Source of the DNA: Hungatella sp. UBA3402
Lineage (GTDB): Bacteria; Bacillota; Clostridia; Lachnospirales; Lachnospiraceae
Direction of reading: 5' to 3'
Assembly: GCA_002358555.1 (NCBI GenBank)
Contig: DEPC01000135.1
Coordinates: forward strand, 1 to 21,766
DNA length: 21,766 nt
Of the stretch, positions 21,736 to 21,766 are shown piece by piece; position 1 is the stretch's first letter, and each line of letters begins with the position of its first letter. The notes under the pieces are model-generated. The model was not told the DNA's origin and ran no database searches. It saw only the letters and a list, made by a program, of their open reading frames with translations. The position numbers and the translations under genes are program-made.

Positions 21736-21766
21736 GCCTGTGCTGGCATGGCATTGCAGCGCAGGC
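21736..21766 (+). terminator. Terminator stem of the FMN riboswitch expression platform
   Basis: GCCTGTGCTG (21736-21745) pairs with CAGCGCAGGC (21757-21766), 10 pairs with one G-T, with an 11-nt loop. The window stops at the base of the stem, where a T-tract is expected. Confidence 0.75.

Noticed and set aside
21465..21749. - strand frame across the sulfhydrylase end and FMN riboswitch
   Set aside because: Explained by the GC-rich conserved aptamer sequence on the other strand; no coding signals.

Overview
The window looks like chromosomal DNA from a low- to mid-GC Clostridia, most likely a gut Lachnospiraceae (Blautia/Dorea/Ruminococcus-like; this is inferred from gene families and style, not from a search). 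Supporting signs are a single-chain pyruvate:ferredoxin oxidoreductase, strong AGGAGG ribosome sites, a YtrA-type GntR/ABC operon, an AlgI/AlgJ-like acylation pair, a LytTR regulator, a DUF368 protein and an FMN riboswitch. No rRNA, tRNA, CRISPR array, transposase gene or phage gene was seen.

Layout. 1-2265 (+): 3' two-thirds of the PFOR gene, cut by the window edge and closed by a bidirectional terminator. 2366-3220 (-): AraC-family regulator with a good promoter. 3491-3646 (+): a 51-aa unknown ORF with a strong ribosome site, followed by a long imperfect hairpin. 3791-6631 (-): cytoplasmic PAS hybrid histidine kinase. 6917-8305 (-): membrane GGDEF protein whose N-terminus resembles an ECF-transporter S component. 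The kinase/GGDEF block is clearly more AT-rich than its surroundings. 8579-11158 (+): MBOAT acyltransferase plus AlgJ-like SGNH protein, divergent from the GGDEF gene, a likely surface-glycan O-acylation pair. 11232-13024 (+): mgtE Mg2+ transporter behind a leader of about 345 nt. The leader holds a 26-codon upstream ORF, nested stems and a frame that stays open after a single TAG. 13064-17206 (+): YtrA-type GntR repressor, ABC ATPase, large permease and an acidic zinc-ribbon protein. 17289-18935 (-): DUF368 (undecaprenyl-phosphate translocase family) and a SAM methyltransferase, driven by a consensus promoter and preceded by two leader hairpins, one covering the ribosome site. 19168-19905 (+): orphan LytTR response regulator with a strong downstream terminator. 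20219-21496 (+): O-acetylhomoserine sulfhydrylase-type PLP enzyme. 21522-21766 (+): promoter, FMN riboswitch and terminator stem; its target gene lies outside the window.

How the parts may work together (inference): several modules concern the cell envelope and sensing. These are c-di-GMP synthesis next to glycan acylation, a YtrABC-like envelope-stress operon, and a lipid-carrier recycling protein. The metabolic genes (PFOR, sulfhydrylase, FMN-controlled locus) are housekeeping. The least explained element is the mgtE leader, which matches no riboswitch I can recognise (it is not an M-box) and is the best candidate here for an undescribed regulatory system.

Several starts were moved inward to ATGs with ribosome sites (GGDEF, MBOAT, ABC ATPase, permease, zinc ribbon, methyltransferase, DUF368, sulfhydrylase).
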